Shown here one piece after another: positions 44,546 to 55,361 of a DNA stretch of 64,000 bases. The stretch covers positions 25,026-89,025 of the forward strand of contig CALPYF020000017.1 of the NCBI GenBank assembly GCA_943327755.2, written 5' to 3'. Position numbers and translations under genes: made by a program. Position 1 is the first letter of the stretch. Each line of letters opens with the position of its first letter. The stretch is from Deinococcus hopiensis KR-140. Its GTDB lineage: Bacteria; Deinococcota; Deinococci; Deinococcales; Deinococcaceae. The notes beneath the pieces are model-generated. The model was not told where the DNA came from. It worked only from the letters and a program-made list of their open reading frames with translations, and made no database searches.

Positions 44546-45307
44546 TCAGCGGCCCAGTGTGTCCATGACGTCTAGGGCGTCCAGCGCGGCGCGGATCTGC
44601 CGGGCGCCCTCGATCAGGCGGGGGCCGGGGCGGCCCAGCCCGCTCTCGGGAACGGCGACGACGGGCACGCCCAGGCCGCGCGCCTCGATGACCTCGGGGC
44701 GGAGTTTCTTCGCGCCGCACCACGAGCAGACGATCAGGTCCGGGCGGGCGGCGCGGACCTCGTCCAGCGTCAGGGGGCTGCTGCGCCCGGCCCGCCCGGC
44801 CAGGGCGTTCACGGCGCCCAGGCTGCTCAGCAGGTCGGTGACCCAGGAGTCGCGGGTGGCGGCGATGATGGGTTTCGGCCACCACTCGACCAGCACGCGC
44901 GCCGGGGCTGGGCTGGGGCGGTGCAGGGCGGCCAGTTCGGCCTCCAGCGCGGCGGCGACCTCCTCTCCGCGTTCCGGCAGGCCCAGGAGCGCACCCACCT
45001 GCCGGATGGTGGCGGCGGTGCCCGGCACGCTGGTCGGGTCGAGGATCACGGTGTTCAGCCCGGCGTCCTGCACGGCCTGCACGACGCGCTCCATGCCGGG
45101 CACGCTCAGGCTGGCGAGCACCAGATCCGGGCGGGCGCGGGTCAGGGCGTCCACGTCGATGTTGAGGTCCGGGCCGAGCCGGACGGCGTGCTCGATGCCG
45201 GGGGCGTCGCTGTGGCTGTCCACCGCCACCAGCCGGTCCGTGGCGTGCAGGGCGTGCAGGATGTCGGTGTTGCTGCACGTCAGGCTGGCGAGGCGCATGG
45301 AGGGCAT
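44546..45307 (-). CDS. BtuF-like periplasmic-binding-fold protein without signal peptide
   Basis: This 253-residue type III binding-protein fold is related to cobalamin/siderophore binding proteins: MRLASLTCSNTDILHALHATDRLVAV, LNIDVDALTRARPDLVLAS and RPGPRLIEGARQI. The ATG at 45307 is supported by TAGACT (45315-45320) 7 bases upstream and leaves no signal peptide or lipobox. It may therefore act in the cytoplasm, perhaps as a corrinoid or metallophore carrier. No transport genes are adjacent. Confidence 0.78.
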   Translation of the reverse strand: MPSMRLASLTCSNTDILHALHATDRLVAVDSHSDAPGIEHAVRLGPDLNIDVDALTRARPDLVLASLSVPGMERVVQAVQDAGLNTVILDPTSVPGTAATIRQVGALLGLPERGEEVAAALEAELAALHRPSPAPARVLVEWWPKPIIAATRDSWVTDLLSSLGAVNALAGRAGRSSPLTLDEVRAARPDLIVCSWCGAKKLRPEVIEARGLGVPVVAVPESGLGRPGPRLIEGARQIRAALDALDVMDTLGR

Positions 45308-45398
45308 GCCCGGCAGTCTAGGGCGCGGGGCGCGCAGGACGGAAGTGCGCGCTGGAACGGGCAAACGCCCCCTGACCGTATGGTAGGCTCGGGGCCAT

Positions 45399-46043
45399 AT
45401 GAAGAACACCTTCGCCGTCACCATGACGCTGCTGCTGGCCCTGACCGTCGGCGGATCCGTCATCGGGTACAACATTGCCACCACGGAGCACCACACGGAG
45501 GAGAAGGGTGGCGAGGAGACCCAGGCCCCCCAGAACAACAGCGAGTCGTCCCCCAGCGCGAACGGCGCGTCGTCCGGCCCGGCGGGCGGCACCCAGGCCA
45601 ACACGCGGGGGGCCAACGACGGCGGCGAGCAGGCCGGCGAGAACGGCGCGACGGTGGAAGCCAGCGGCAACAGCACGGGCGATCAGGCGACGAGCACCAC
45701 CGAGGGCAGCGCCACCGATACCGACACCGCCGGTTCGACCGGTGAGCAGCCGGCCGAGACGGCCGCCGCCGCCGAAACGCAGGGGGACGCCTCGGCGGGC
45801 GGGAAGACCTTCGCGGCCAACTGCGCCGGGTGCCACGGCGCGAACGGCCAGGGCCAGATCGGGCCCAGCCTCGTGACCGCCGACGGCCCCAAGAGCTGGA
45901 CGCTGGCGCAGTTCACCACCACCCTGCGCGAAGGCAAGACCCCCGAGCGGGAACTGTCGGCCACCATGCCCCGCTTCTCGGACGCGCAGCTGACCGACAG
46001 CGACATCGCGAACCTGCAGGCGTACATCAAGACCCTGAACTGA
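45399..46043 (+). CDS. Membrane-anchored cytochrome c
   Basis: This 214-residue protein has an N-terminal helix (about 5-25) that lacks a clear cleavage site and should anchor it. A roughly 100-residue low-complexity linker rich in Ser, Thr, Gly, Glu and Asn precedes a C-terminal cytochrome c domain with CAGCH (about 142-146) and a Met ligand in ATMPRFSD. It likely carries electrons between membrane complexes. TAGGCT (45385-45390) lies 9 bases before the ATG. Confidence 0.88.
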   Translation: MKNTFAVTMTLLLALTVGGSVIGYNIATTEHHTEEKGGEETQAPQNNSESSPSANGASSGPAGGTQANTRGANDGGEQAGENGATVEASGNSTGDQATSTTEGSATDTDTAGSTGEQPAETAAAAETQGDASAGGKTFAANCAGCHGANGQGQIGPSLVTADGPKSWTLAQFTTTLREGKTPERELSATMPRFSDAQLTDSDIANLQAYIKTLN

Positions 46044-46050
46044 GTCGGTT

Positions 46051-46093
46051 GCGCAGGAGGCGGCCCTCGGATGTCCGGGGCCGCCTCCTGCGC
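46051..46093. terminator. Strong hairpin after cytochrome c gene
   Basis: A perfect 15 bp stem (46051-46065 with 46079-46093) lies just after the stop. There is no T-run. Confidence 0.6.
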
Positions 46094-46147
46094 GGTGAGG
46101 TCAGATGGGATTCAAGTGATTCCAAAACATCAGGAGTCGCCCGGTGT

Positions 46148-46192
46148 CCCCCTCACCCTTCCCTCTCCCACAGGGGGAGAGGGGACAACGGA
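46148..46192. repeat. C/G-tract intergenic repeat (CCCTCTCCCACAGGGGGAGAGGGG type)
   Basis: A hairpin of CCCTCTCCC with GGGAGAGGG lies in the gap before the Nudix gene. Similar G/C-tract hairpins occur at 8906-8950, 9340-9385 and 56497-56525, so it looks like a dispersed intergenic repeat class. Confidence 0.5.
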
Positions 46193-46230
46193 ACGTGTTC
46201 AAGTCGGAAGCAAGGCGATGTAATCCCGTA

Positions 46231-46703
<473 letters not shown>

Positions 46704-46707
<4 letters not shown>

Positions 46708-47141
46708 GTGCCGGGCAGTCTAGCGCGGCCCGGCGCCTGCAGCAGGCTCAGGACGTCGTCCGGGAGGCGGGCGGGGCGGTAGGTCTGGTCGGTGGCGATA
46801 TGGCGGGTCTCACCGGTGGCAAGGAGTTCGTCGCCACGCAGCACCTCGTAGATGAAGGTCATGGTGCGCGAACGGACGCTGCTCAGCCGCGCCACGATGC
46901 GGAGTTCGTCGTCGTAGCGGGCGGCGCGGCGGTACTCGACGTTCAGGCCCGAGAGCATCAGGTAGTACCCGCGCGCCTCGACCTCACGGTACGGCAGGCC
47001 CAGGTGGTGCATCAGGTCGGTGCGGGCCACCTCGAACCACACGGGGTACGTGGCGTGGTGCACGACGCCCATCGCGTCCGTCTCGGCGTAGCGCACGCGG
47101 ATGACCGTGGGCGGCCAGGGCGCCGTCTCAGGCACGGTCAC
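46704..47141 (-). CDS. YbgC/4HBT-type acyl-CoA thioesterase
   Basis: This 145-residue hotdog-fold protein has the active-site region VRYAETDAMGVVHHATYPVWFEVART (Asp and His/Tyr of the 4HBT type). It should hydrolyse short or aromatic acyl-CoA thioesters. The GTG at 47141 overlaps the rbfA stop (GTGA) and its stop overlaps the Nudix ATG, so all three genes are coupled. Confidence 0.87.
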
Positions 47142-47428
47142 AGGGGTGGGCGGTCGCTGGCGTCGTGGAATTCCAGCACGGGCGTGCGGCGCAGCTTCAC
47201 GTGGTCGGCCACCTGCCGCTGCAGGTACCCGCGCGCGCCGCGCAGGGCGTCGAGCAGGTCCTCCATATCGCCGGTCATGGCGCTCACGTATACGCGGGCC
47301 AGGGAGTAGTCGGCGGTGACGGTCACGCGCTCGACGGTCACGATCATGGGCACGCGCGGGTCGCGCAGGCCGCCGATCGCGTCGCTGATCACGCGGGTCA
47401 GCTGCGACTGGATCTGTTCGGGTTTCAC
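47138..47428 (-). CDS. rbfA: Ribosome-binding factor A
   Basis: This 96-residue KH-like protein has IQSQLTRVISDAIGGLRDPRVPMIVTVERVTVTAD, then ARVYVSAM and a C-terminal VKLRRTPVLEFHDD-like strand (here EFHDASD). It helps mature the 30S subunit. The GTG at 47428 has GGAG 8 bases upstream. It is first in a coupled operon with a thioesterase and a Nudix protein. Confidence 0.9.
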   Translation of the reverse strand: MKPEQIQSQLTRVISDAIGGLRDPRVPMIVTVERVTVTADYSLARVYVSAMTGDMEDLLDALRGARGYLQRQVADHVKLRRTPVLEFHDASDRPPL

Positions 47429-47617
47429 GCGCCGCTCCGGGAGGCAGGGGGGGTGGGGACTGGCATCCCGGCATGCTACGGCATCCGGGTCCACCCGGAC
47501 CGTCATGCGCGCCTCGCGGTCACGGTCCGGGCACGGGCCGGTCACGCCCCGGCGCGCACCCTGGGCGCAGTCACCGCGCGCACCACTTTCAGGCGCGGGG
47601 ACCGGAGGGGGGAACGC

Positions 47618-47986
47618 ATGCTGGGAACTGGACTGTTGGACCGCGCGACGCGCCGTCACCTGCTGCTGCTCGCCGCGCTGCTGGGCGCGCCGCTGGCGCA
47701 GGCGCAGGCGCAGGCGGGGCCGGAGGACGTCGTGATGGCCGTACTGGCGGGCGGCGAGGGCGTCACGGCGCTGAACACCACGCACGAGTTCGCGTGCGGG
47801 GTGCTGGAGCGCGCCGGGTGGACCCTGAGCCGCGCGGGTGTGGACGGGCAGGGCCGGGCGGTGCGGGTGTACCGGGACGGGTCGGGGCGGCACTCGGCGC
47901 TCGTGTGGGACCTGACGCCGGTGCAGTTGCGCGTCGCGGACGACGACGTGACCCTGCCCCGGTCGTGGACGCTGCTGGAGGAGTGA
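47618..47986 (+). CDS. Small secreted protein of unknown function
   Basis: This 122-residue protein has a signal peptide (RRHLLLLAALLGAPLAQAQA). The mature 85 residues contain one cysteine (EFACGVLERAGW) and a beta-rich region; no family recognised. The ATG follows GGAGGGGGG, a leadered start. A mobile repeat begins at the base after its stop. Confidence 0.6.
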   Translation: MLGTGLLDRATRRHLLLLAALLGAPLAQAQAQAGPEDVVMAVLAGGEGVTALNTTHEFACGVLERAGWTLSRAGVDGQGRAVRVYRDGSGRHSALVWDLTPVQLRVADDDVTLPRSWTLLEE

Positions 47987-48081
47987 TACGGGATCCGTTC
48001 TTCTCCTGCTCGCTCTGCTCCGCAGCTCTGCGAGTCCGCTCGGGTTGAAAGATTTTGCACACCTTTCAACCGGAGTCCGTA
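47987..48081. mobile_element. Structured MITE-like element, copy B (short form, inverted)
   Basis: This 95 bp copy is opposite in orientation to copy A. It keeps the termini (TACGGGATCCG, CGGAGTCCGTA), hairpin 1 (GGTTGAAAG/CTTTCAACC) and the CGAGCGGA segment, but lacks hairpin 2. It is flanked by TGA (stop codon of the upstream gene, 47984-47986) and CGA. Confidence 0.7.
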
Positions 48082-48121
48082 CGACCGGAACTTCTCAGTC
48101 GGGGCGCGCGTAGCGTGGGGC

Positions 48122-49732
<1,611 letters not shown>

Positions 49733-49801
49733 CGCGGACAGTAGGGAGTGGGAAATGGTGAGTGGAAGGGCGATACCCCCGACCCACTCACCTCTTCCCG
49801 T

Positions 49802-51586
49802 TTACGCCTGCGTGGTGGCTTCGTACGCGTCGATCTGGCGGCGGATGACGTTCAGGCTGCCCTCCCAGAAATCCGGGGCGTGCAGATCGATGCCGAAGCG
49901 CGCGGCGAGGGCCAGCGGGGTGGCCTGCCCGGTGGCAGCCAGCAGCGCGTCGTAGCGGGCCTGGAAGTCCGCCTCCTGCCCCTGGGCTCGGGCCTGTTCG
50001 TACTGGGCGTACAGACCCAGGCCGAACAGCAAGCCGAAGGTGTAGGGGTAGTTGTAGAAGCTGCGGCCGTAGTAGTGCGGCTTGACCGCCCACATGTACG
50101 GGTGGGGGGTGTTCAGGGCGTCGCCGTACGTGTCGCGTTGCGCCTGCACCATCAGGGTGTTCAGGTCGCTGGGGTTCAGGTCGCCGCCCGCGCGGCGTTC
50201 GAAGACGGCCTTCTCGAACAGGAAGCGGCTGTGGATGTCCACGACGACCTGCGCGTGGCCCATCAGCTGCGTTTCGAGGACGTACAGGCGCTCGTCGCCC
50301 TGCGCGGTGGCCAGGGCGGCGTTCTGGATGATGGTCTCGCAGAAGATGCTGGCGGTCTCCGCGAGGGTCATGGGCGTCTCCTGCTGGAGGGGGTCCAGCG
50401 GGGCGAGCTGCACGTTGTGGTACGCGTGGCCCAGTTCGTGGGCCAGGGTGCTGACCGAGTCGAGGCTGGGGTCGTGGTTCATCAGGATGCGGCTGTCGGC
50501 TCCGGACCACTTCATGCAGAACGCGCCGCTGCGTTTGCCGTCGCGGGGGCCCGCGTCGATCCAGCGCTCACCGAAGGCGCGGGCGGCGAAGTCCCCCAGG
50601 GCGGGGCTGTACGCGCGGAACTGGCGTTCCACGAACGCTTCCCCAGCGGCGTAGTCCCAGTGGGTATCGCTTTGTCCGACCGGGGCGAACAGGTCCCACC
50701 AGTCGAGTTGCGTCTTGCCGAGGTGGTGGGCCTTGGCGCGGAAATAGCGGCGGAAGTCGGGCAGGGCGCGGATCACAGCGGCCTGCATGGCGTCCAGCGT
50801 CTCGCGGTCGATGCCGTTGCTCAGGAGGCTGGGCGCGACGACGTCCGTGAAGCCGCGCCGGGCGGCGAGGGTGCCCTCCTCTCCTTTCACACCGTTCATG
50901 CAGGCGGCGAACACGGTCTCCTGGGTCTTCCAGGCGGCCACTTCGGCATGGAAGGCGTCCGCGCGCACGCCCGCGTCGGGGTCGCTGGCCAGGGCGCGCA
51001 GGGCGGTCACGGGGAGGGACTGGCCGCGGTACTCGCCCGACAGGGTGCTGGACACGTTGCCGTGCAGTTTGCTCCAGCCGCCGCCACTGGCGGGGTGCAG
51101 GCGGGCAGCGAGGTCCTCCTCGGGGGGGGTCATCTGGTACCGGGCGAGCTGCGCGGCGCGGCGCAGGCGGTGTTCGTGCGCGCGGGCGGCGGCACTCTGG
51201 TCCAGCAGGTCGGTCAGGGCGGCGTCGTCCAGGCCGCCCAGCCACGCGGTCAGGCGCGAACCCAGCGGCCCCAGCGGGAGGCTCAGGGTGGTCAGGGCGG
51301 CCATGCGGGCCTGCGCCGCCTCGTCGCGGCTGTCGGTGGTCACGAAGGCGTACACGTAGGCGCGCAGGCGGCCAAGGCGGGTCAGGACGGCGTTCAGGTC
51401 GCCCATCACCGCGTCCACCGCGCCCGGGGTGACGGGCGATCCGGCGCGGACGGCGTGGGCGTCGAACAGGGCCTCCAGGGCCTGCACGTCCTGGCCCAGG
51501 GTGCTCAGGTCGCGCTCCAGCTGCGGGTCGTTCAGGCTGGCGTACAGGTCGTCGGTGCGCCAGCGGGGCATCTCGGTTGTGGTCAC
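49802..51586 (-). CDS. pepF: Oligoendopeptidase F (M3 family)
   Basis: This 594-residue metallopeptidase has HELGHAYH (about 382-389) and the downstream Glu in TLAETASIFCE. It cleaves medium-length peptides in the cytoplasm. The GTG at 51586 is chosen because TACACT (51594-51599) ends 7 bases upstream; the longer frame covers intergenic sequence. A short GTGGG-type repeat remnant (49740-49800) lies downstream. Confidence 0.92.
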   Translation of the reverse strand: MTTTEMPRWRTDDLYASLNDPQLERDLSTLGQDVQALEALFDAHAVRAGSPVTPGAVDAVMGDLNAVLTRLGRLRAYVYAFVTTDSRDEAAQARMAALTTLSLPLGPLGSRLTAWLGGLDDAALTDLLDQSAAARAHEHRLRRAAQLARYQMTPPEEDLAARLHPASGGGWSKLHGNVSSTLSGEYRGQSLPVTALRALASDPDAGVRADAFHAEVAAWKTQETVFAACMNGVKGEEGTLAARRGFTDVVAPSLLSNGIDRETLDAMQAAVIRALPDFRRYFRAKAHHLGKTQLDWWDLFAPVGQSDTHWDYAAGEAFVERQFRAYSPALGDFAARAFGERWIDAGPRDGKRSGAFCMKWSGADSRILMNHDPSLDSVSTLAHELGHAYHNVQLAPLDPLQQETPMTLAETASIFCETIIQNAALATAQGDERLYVLETQLMGHAQVVVDIHSRFLFEKAVFERRAGGDLNPSDLNTLMVQAQRDTYGDALNTPHPYMWAVKPHYYGRSFYNYPYTFGLLFGLGLYAQYEQARAQGQEADFQARYDALLAATGQATPLALAARFGIDLHAPDFWEGSLNVIRRQIDAYEATTQA

Positions 51587-51639
51587 ATTCCGGAGTGTAC
51601 GGCGCCCCTCTGGCGCGGCGGTAAGCCAATTGGCGCACC

Positions 51640-51759
51640 GGGAGCGGGCGTGCCATGCTGGTGGGGTCTTCAGTCCGTGGTCTGTACAGCGTCGCCGGTG
51701 GCGACTGGAACAGCGGTGCATTAGTTGATAAAACAAGTCCACTTTTTCCGGAGGTTCCC
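51640..51759 (+). promoter_or_regulatory. Control region of the sugar ABC / monooxygenase operon
   Basis: This region contains a perfect dyad GTCGCC-GGT-GGCGAC (51691-51705) and an AT-rich TTAGTTGATAAAACAAG (51721-51737). The second resembles the half-sites of ROK-type sugar repressors, but no regulator gene is nearby. GGAGG precedes the ATG, so this operon has a leader, unlike most genes here. Confidence 0.5.
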
Positions 51760-52998
51760 ATGCGTACCCGACTCACCCTGACCGCCACCCTGGCCCTCGC
51801 CGCGCTCGGCAGCGCCGCCCACGCCGCCACCACCCTGACCGTCTTCATGGGCAGCCAGCAGCGCCCCGAGATCTTCCAGCCCATCTTCGACCGCTTCGAG
51901 AAGCAGAACCCCAACGTCAGGATCAAGATCGAGACCGGCGGCGCCACCAGCGAAGCGCAGAACCAGTACCTCACCACCGTGCTGGCCGCCAAGGACAACA
52001 CCCTCGACCTCTTCCTGATCGACGTGGTCCGCACCGCCACCTTCGCCGCCGCCGGGTGGGCCGAACCGCTCGACGCGTACCTGCCCAGCAAGGACACGTA
52101 CCTGAAAGCCTTCCTGCCCGGCCCGGTCGCCGCCGCCAGCGTGGGCGGCAAGCTGTACGCCATGCCCGCCTTCACCGACGCGCAGTTCCTGTACTACCGC
52201 AAGGACCTGCTCGAGAAGTACAAGGCCAAGGTGCCCAGAACCTGGGACGAACTCGCCGCGACCGCCGCGCGCATCCAGAAAGCCGAGGGCGGGAGCCTCC
52301 AGGGCTTCAACTTCCAGGGCGCGCCCATCGAGGGCACCGTGTGCAACTTCCTGGAGATGACCTGGACCGGCGGCGGCAGCGTCAATGACGTCACCAGCCC
52401 CGCCGCGAAGCAGGGCCTGGGCTTCCTCGTGAACGCCGTGAAGACCAAGCTGGCCCCCGCCGCCAGCGCCGAGATGAAAACCGACGACTCCCGCCAGCAG
52501 TTCCAGGCCGGGAACGTCCTGTTCGGCCTGAACTGGAGTTACGCCTGGGCGCACTTCCAGGGCAACAGCCCCCAGCCCACCAGGGTCAAGGGCGACGTGG
52601 GCGTCGCCGCGCTCCCCGCCTTCGGGAAGAACGCCAGCGCCACCTGCACCGGCGGCTGGGAATGGGGCCTGAACGCCTACAGCCGCAACAAGGCCACGGC
52701 GGTGAAACTCCTGCAGTTCATGTCCAGCAACGACGTGCAGCGCGAGATGGCCGTCAAGGGCGCGTACCTGCCCGTCCGCAAGAGCCTGTACAACGACAAG
52801 GCCGTGCTGGCCGCCAACCCGCACTTCAAGTCCCTGTACCCCATCGTCACGAAGGCCCGCCCGCGCCCCGTCACGCCCGCCTACCCGCGCGTCAGCGAGA
52901 TCATCCGCAACAACGTCTCCGCCGCCGTCGCGGGCAGCAAGAGCGTGGACGCCGCCCTGAACGACATGAAGCGTGACCTGGAACCCCTGCTGAAGTGA
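51760..52998 (+). CDS. Sugar-type ABC transporter substrate-binding protein
   Basis: This 412-residue family 1 binding protein has a signal peptide (cut near AAHAA, residue 22), then TLTVFMGSQQRPEIFQPIFDRFEKQNP, and GWAEPLDAYLP near 90, typical of trehalose/maltose-like binding proteins. It heads an operon with two permeases and a flavin monooxygenase but no ATPase. The stop codon is followed at once by mobile element copy C. Confidence 0.9.
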   Translation: MRTRLTLTATLALAALGSAAHAATTLTVFMGSQQRPEIFQPIFDRFEKQNPNVRIKIETGGATSEAQNQYLTTVLAAKDNTLDLFLIDVVRTATFAAAGWAEPLDAYLPSKDTYLKAFLPGPVAAASVGGKLYAMPAFTDAQFLYYRKDLLEKYKAKVPRTWDELAATAARIQKAEGGSLQGFNFQGAPIEGTVCNFLEMTWTGGGSVNDVTSPAAKQGLGFLVNAVKTKLAPAASAEMKTDDSRQQFQAGNVLFGLNWSYAWAHFQGNSPQPTRVKGDVGVAALPAFGKNASATCTGGWEWGLNAYSRNKATAVKLLQFMSSNDVQREMAVKGAYLPVRKSLYNDKAVLAANPHFKSLYPIVTKARPRPVTPAYPRVSEIIRNNVSAAVAGSKSVDAALNDMKRDLEPLLK

Positions 52999-53132
52999 TT
53001 CGGATTCCGTCTGTTTCTTTGACAGATCGGCACTTCACCGATCTGTCAACTCCACGCCCGGAATCCTCACCGCTCCTGCTCGCGTCCGCTCGGATTGAAC
53101 GGTCTTCACAGACCATCCAATCGGAGTCCGTA
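52999..53132. mobile_element. Structured MITE-like element, copy C, inside the ABC operon
   Basis: This 134 bp copy is inverted relative to A. Termini are TTCGGATTCCG and CGGAGTCCGTA. Hairpin 2 (TTGACAGATCGG/CCGATCTGTCAA) and hairpin 1 (GATTG..GGTC/GACC..CAATC) keep pairing although their sequence differs from copy A. It is flanked by TGA at 52996-52998 (the stop codon) and 53133-53135. Its last base supplies the A of the permease start codon. Confidence 0.75.
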
Positions 53133-54055
53133 TGACCCCACCCCTGAACTCCTCTCCCTCCCGCCGGGTTCGCCGTGAACCCGGCGAGGGCCTGCTGGCC
53201 TTCTTCCTACTGCTCCCGGCGGCGGCGCTGCTGCTGGGCGTGCTGCTGTTTCCGATGCTGACCACCTTCCGCGACAGCCTGTACCTGAACAAGCTGACCG
53301 AACCCTGGCTCACGGGTTTCGTGGGGCTGAAGCAGTACGCGCAGATGCTCGGCGACGCCCGCTTCGGCGCGGCGCTGCGCAACACGCTGTTCTTCGGCGT
53401 GCTGACGGTCGGCGGGTCGTTCCTGGTGGGCGTGCCCATGGCGCTGGCCGCGCACCTGCCCAGCCGCGCGCGGGACGTGGCCCGCGTGGCCCTGCTGCTG
53501 CCGTGGGCGATGCCACCGGTCATCACGGGCCTGATCTTCGCGTGGCTGTTCAACGCGCAGTACGGCGTGTTCAACGACCTGCTGGTCCGCGCGGGCTTCA
53601 TTCAGGAGCCGCTGCGCTGGCTCAGCACGCCCGGCCTGAGTGTCCTGGCGATGGTCCTCACCATCGTCTGGAAGACCAGTTCCTTCGTCGCGCTGATCGT
53701 CCTGGGCGGCCTGCAGGGCATCCCGAAGGAGATGATCGAGGCGGCGCAGGTGGACGGCGCGACCCCCACCCAGACGTTCTTCCGGGTGATCCTGCCGCTG
53801 CTGGCCCCCAGCCTCGCCGTGGCGTTCATCTTCCGCACCATCAGCGCCGTGCAGGTCTTCGACATTCCCTACACGTTCATCCAGCAGGCGCCCGCGCAGG
53901 GGCTGCTGGAGACGCTCGGCGTGTACATCTACCGCACGGGCATCGAGTTCCTAGACTTCGGGTACGCCGCCGCGCTCAGCGTCGCGCTGTTCGCCCTGAG
54001 CCTGGCCGTGACCGCCGTGTACGTCCGCTTCGTGCGGGACGGAGGCAACTCGTGA
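53132..54055 (+). CDS. Sugar ABC transporter permease (MalF type)
   Basis: This 307-residue permease has six helices and the EAA loop IEAAQVDGATPTQTFFRVILPLLAP (about 205-230). The ATG lies at the right edge of mobile element copy C, so no native ribosome site remains directly upstream. Its stop overlaps the start of the second permease. Confidence 0.93.
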   Translation: MTPPLNSSPSRRVRREPGEGLLAFFLLLPAAALLLGVLLFPMLTTFRDSLYLNKLTEPWLTGFVGLKQYAQMLGDARFGAALRNTLFFGVLTVGGSFLVGVPMALAAHLPSRARDVARVALLLPWAMPPVITGLIFAWLFNAQYGVFNDLLVRAGFIQEPLRWLSTPGLSVLAMVLTIVWKTSSFVALIVLGGLQGIPKEMIEAAQVDGATPTQTFFRVILPLLAPSLAVAFIFRTISAVQVFDIPYTFIQQAPAQGLLETLGVYIYRTGIEFLDFGYAAALSVALFALSLAVTAVYVRFVRDGGNS

Positions 54056-54903
54056 GCGGCGACACCACCCCCCAGCGCCTCACGCCCGCCCAGCGCCTGG
54101 GCCGCTCCGCCGCGCTGACCGCGCTGATCGTCGGCGGGTTCTTCCCGTTCATCTGGATGGTCCTGACCAGCCTGAAATCCGAGGGGGAACTCCAGAAGTT
54201 CCCGGTGCAGTACCTCCCGTCGAAATTGGACTTCAGCAACTACGCCCGCGTGTTCAGCGAGCAGCCGTTCGCGCAGTTCTTCCTGAACTCCCTGACCGTC
54301 AGCCTCCTGAGCACCGTGCTGTGCATCGCCGCCGCCGTGCCCGCCGCGTACGCCCTGGCCCGCCTGAACCTGCGCGGACGCGGGCTGCTCATGACCACCG
54401 TCGTGACGTTCAGCATGCTCCCGGTCGTCAGCCTGCTCGTGCCCATGTTCCGCCTGATGCGCGGCGCGAACCTGCTGAACACCTACCCCGCGCTGATCCT
54501 CCCCTACGCCGCCCTGAGCCTCCCCATCGGCATCCTCACGCTCGTGGCGTTCTTCAGCGCCATCCCCCGCGACCTCGAAGCGGCCGCCATGGTGGACGGC
54601 ACCACCCGCGTCGGCGCCCTGACCCGTGTCGTCCTGCCCCTCTCGACGCCCGGCGTCGTCACCGCCGCGCTGCTGGTGTTCGTGAACTCCTGGAACGAAT
54701 TCCTGCTCGCCCTGAGCTTCAACACCAAACTCTCCATGCGCACCGTGTCCGTCGGCGTGACCCTCTACCAGGGCGAATTCGCGTTCCCCTGGCCCCTGAT
54801 CGCCGCCGCCGTCGTCGTCGCCACCGTCCCCCTCGTGCTCTTGATCGCCATCTTCCAGCGCCGCTTCGTCGCAGGCCTCACCGCAGGCGGCGTGAAGGCA
54901 TGA
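54052..54903 (+). CDS. Sugar ABC transporter permease (MalG type)
   Basis: This 283-residue permease has six helices and the EAA loop LEAAAMVDGTTRVGALTRVVLPLSTPG (about 175-200). The GTG overlaps the stop of the first permease (GTGA), with GGAGG just upstream. Its own stop overlaps the ATG of the next gene (ATGA). Confidence 0.93.
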   Translation: MSGDTTPQRLTPAQRLGRSAALTALIVGGFFPFIWMVLTSLKSEGELQKFPVQYLPSKLDFSNYARVFSEQPFAQFFLNSLTVSLLSTVLCIAAAVPAAYALARLNLRGRGLLMTTVVTFSMLPVVSLLVPMFRLMRGANLLNTYPALILPYAALSLPIGILTLVAFFSAIPRDLEAAAMVDGTTRVGALTRVVLPLSTPGVVTAALLVFVNSWNEFLLALSFNTKLSMRTVSVGVTLYQGEFAFPWPLIAAAVVVATVPLVLLIAIFQRRFVAGLTAGGVKA

Positions 54904-55361
54904 GTGCTGACACGCGGCCCAGTCCGGCTCAGCTCCTCACGAAGCTTGGATCGTGGACGCCAAGAGCGACGGATCTCCTTGCCAACCAGGGGAATCTCCT
55001 CCACGCCGTCGCGCTGAGTGCCATCCTGTGGCCAGAATTCATTGAATTTGAGGATCACGTCATCCGTGCAGACCGCTTCGATCTGGAGAACTTTCGGCAG
55101 TGGCAGGAGAGCACCGGCCACAATCGGCAGGCCATCGAGAGCGTCCTGAATCACGTCCACATCTATGACCTGCTGCCCTCAAACGACGACGCACCTCTGG
55201 AAGCCTACGAGTATCTGGCTCAGGTGCTCCTGCGTACCTGGAAAGCCGCGTTGGTCGAGCAGCATCCCACACGTCAATTCGAGTTCCTCTACGCCACCGA
55301 GCCTGACGATTACGGCCCCACCGTTTACGTCTGGCAGACCCTGTCAGGAGTCCCCTCATGA
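54900..55361 (+). CDS. Unknown 153-residue protein coupled into the ABC/monooxygenase operon
   Basis: This helical, acidic, cytoplasmic protein belongs to no family I recognise. Visible features: NLLHAVALSAILWPEFIEFEDHVI (about 32-55), FRQWQES, and a Tyr/Trp-rich end (DDYGPTVYVWQTLSG). Both ends overlap neighbouring genes by four bases (ATGA), so it is a true operon member. Third-position GC is clearly lower than in either neighbour, suggesting later acquisition. It could be an accessory or immunity-type protein; no function assigned. Confidence 0.75.
   Translation: MSADTRPSPAQLLTKLGSWTPRATDLLANQGNLLHAVALSAILWPEFIEFEDHVIRADRFDLENFRQWQESTGHNRQAIESVLNHVHIYDLLPSNDDAPLEAYEYLAQVLLRTWKAALVEQHPTRQFEFLYATEPDDYGPTVYVWQTLSGVPS

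Noticed and set aside
52999..53132. Riboswitch in the ABC operon
   Set aside because: The same sequence occurs at two unrelated sites with terminal inverted repeats, so a mobile element explains it better.
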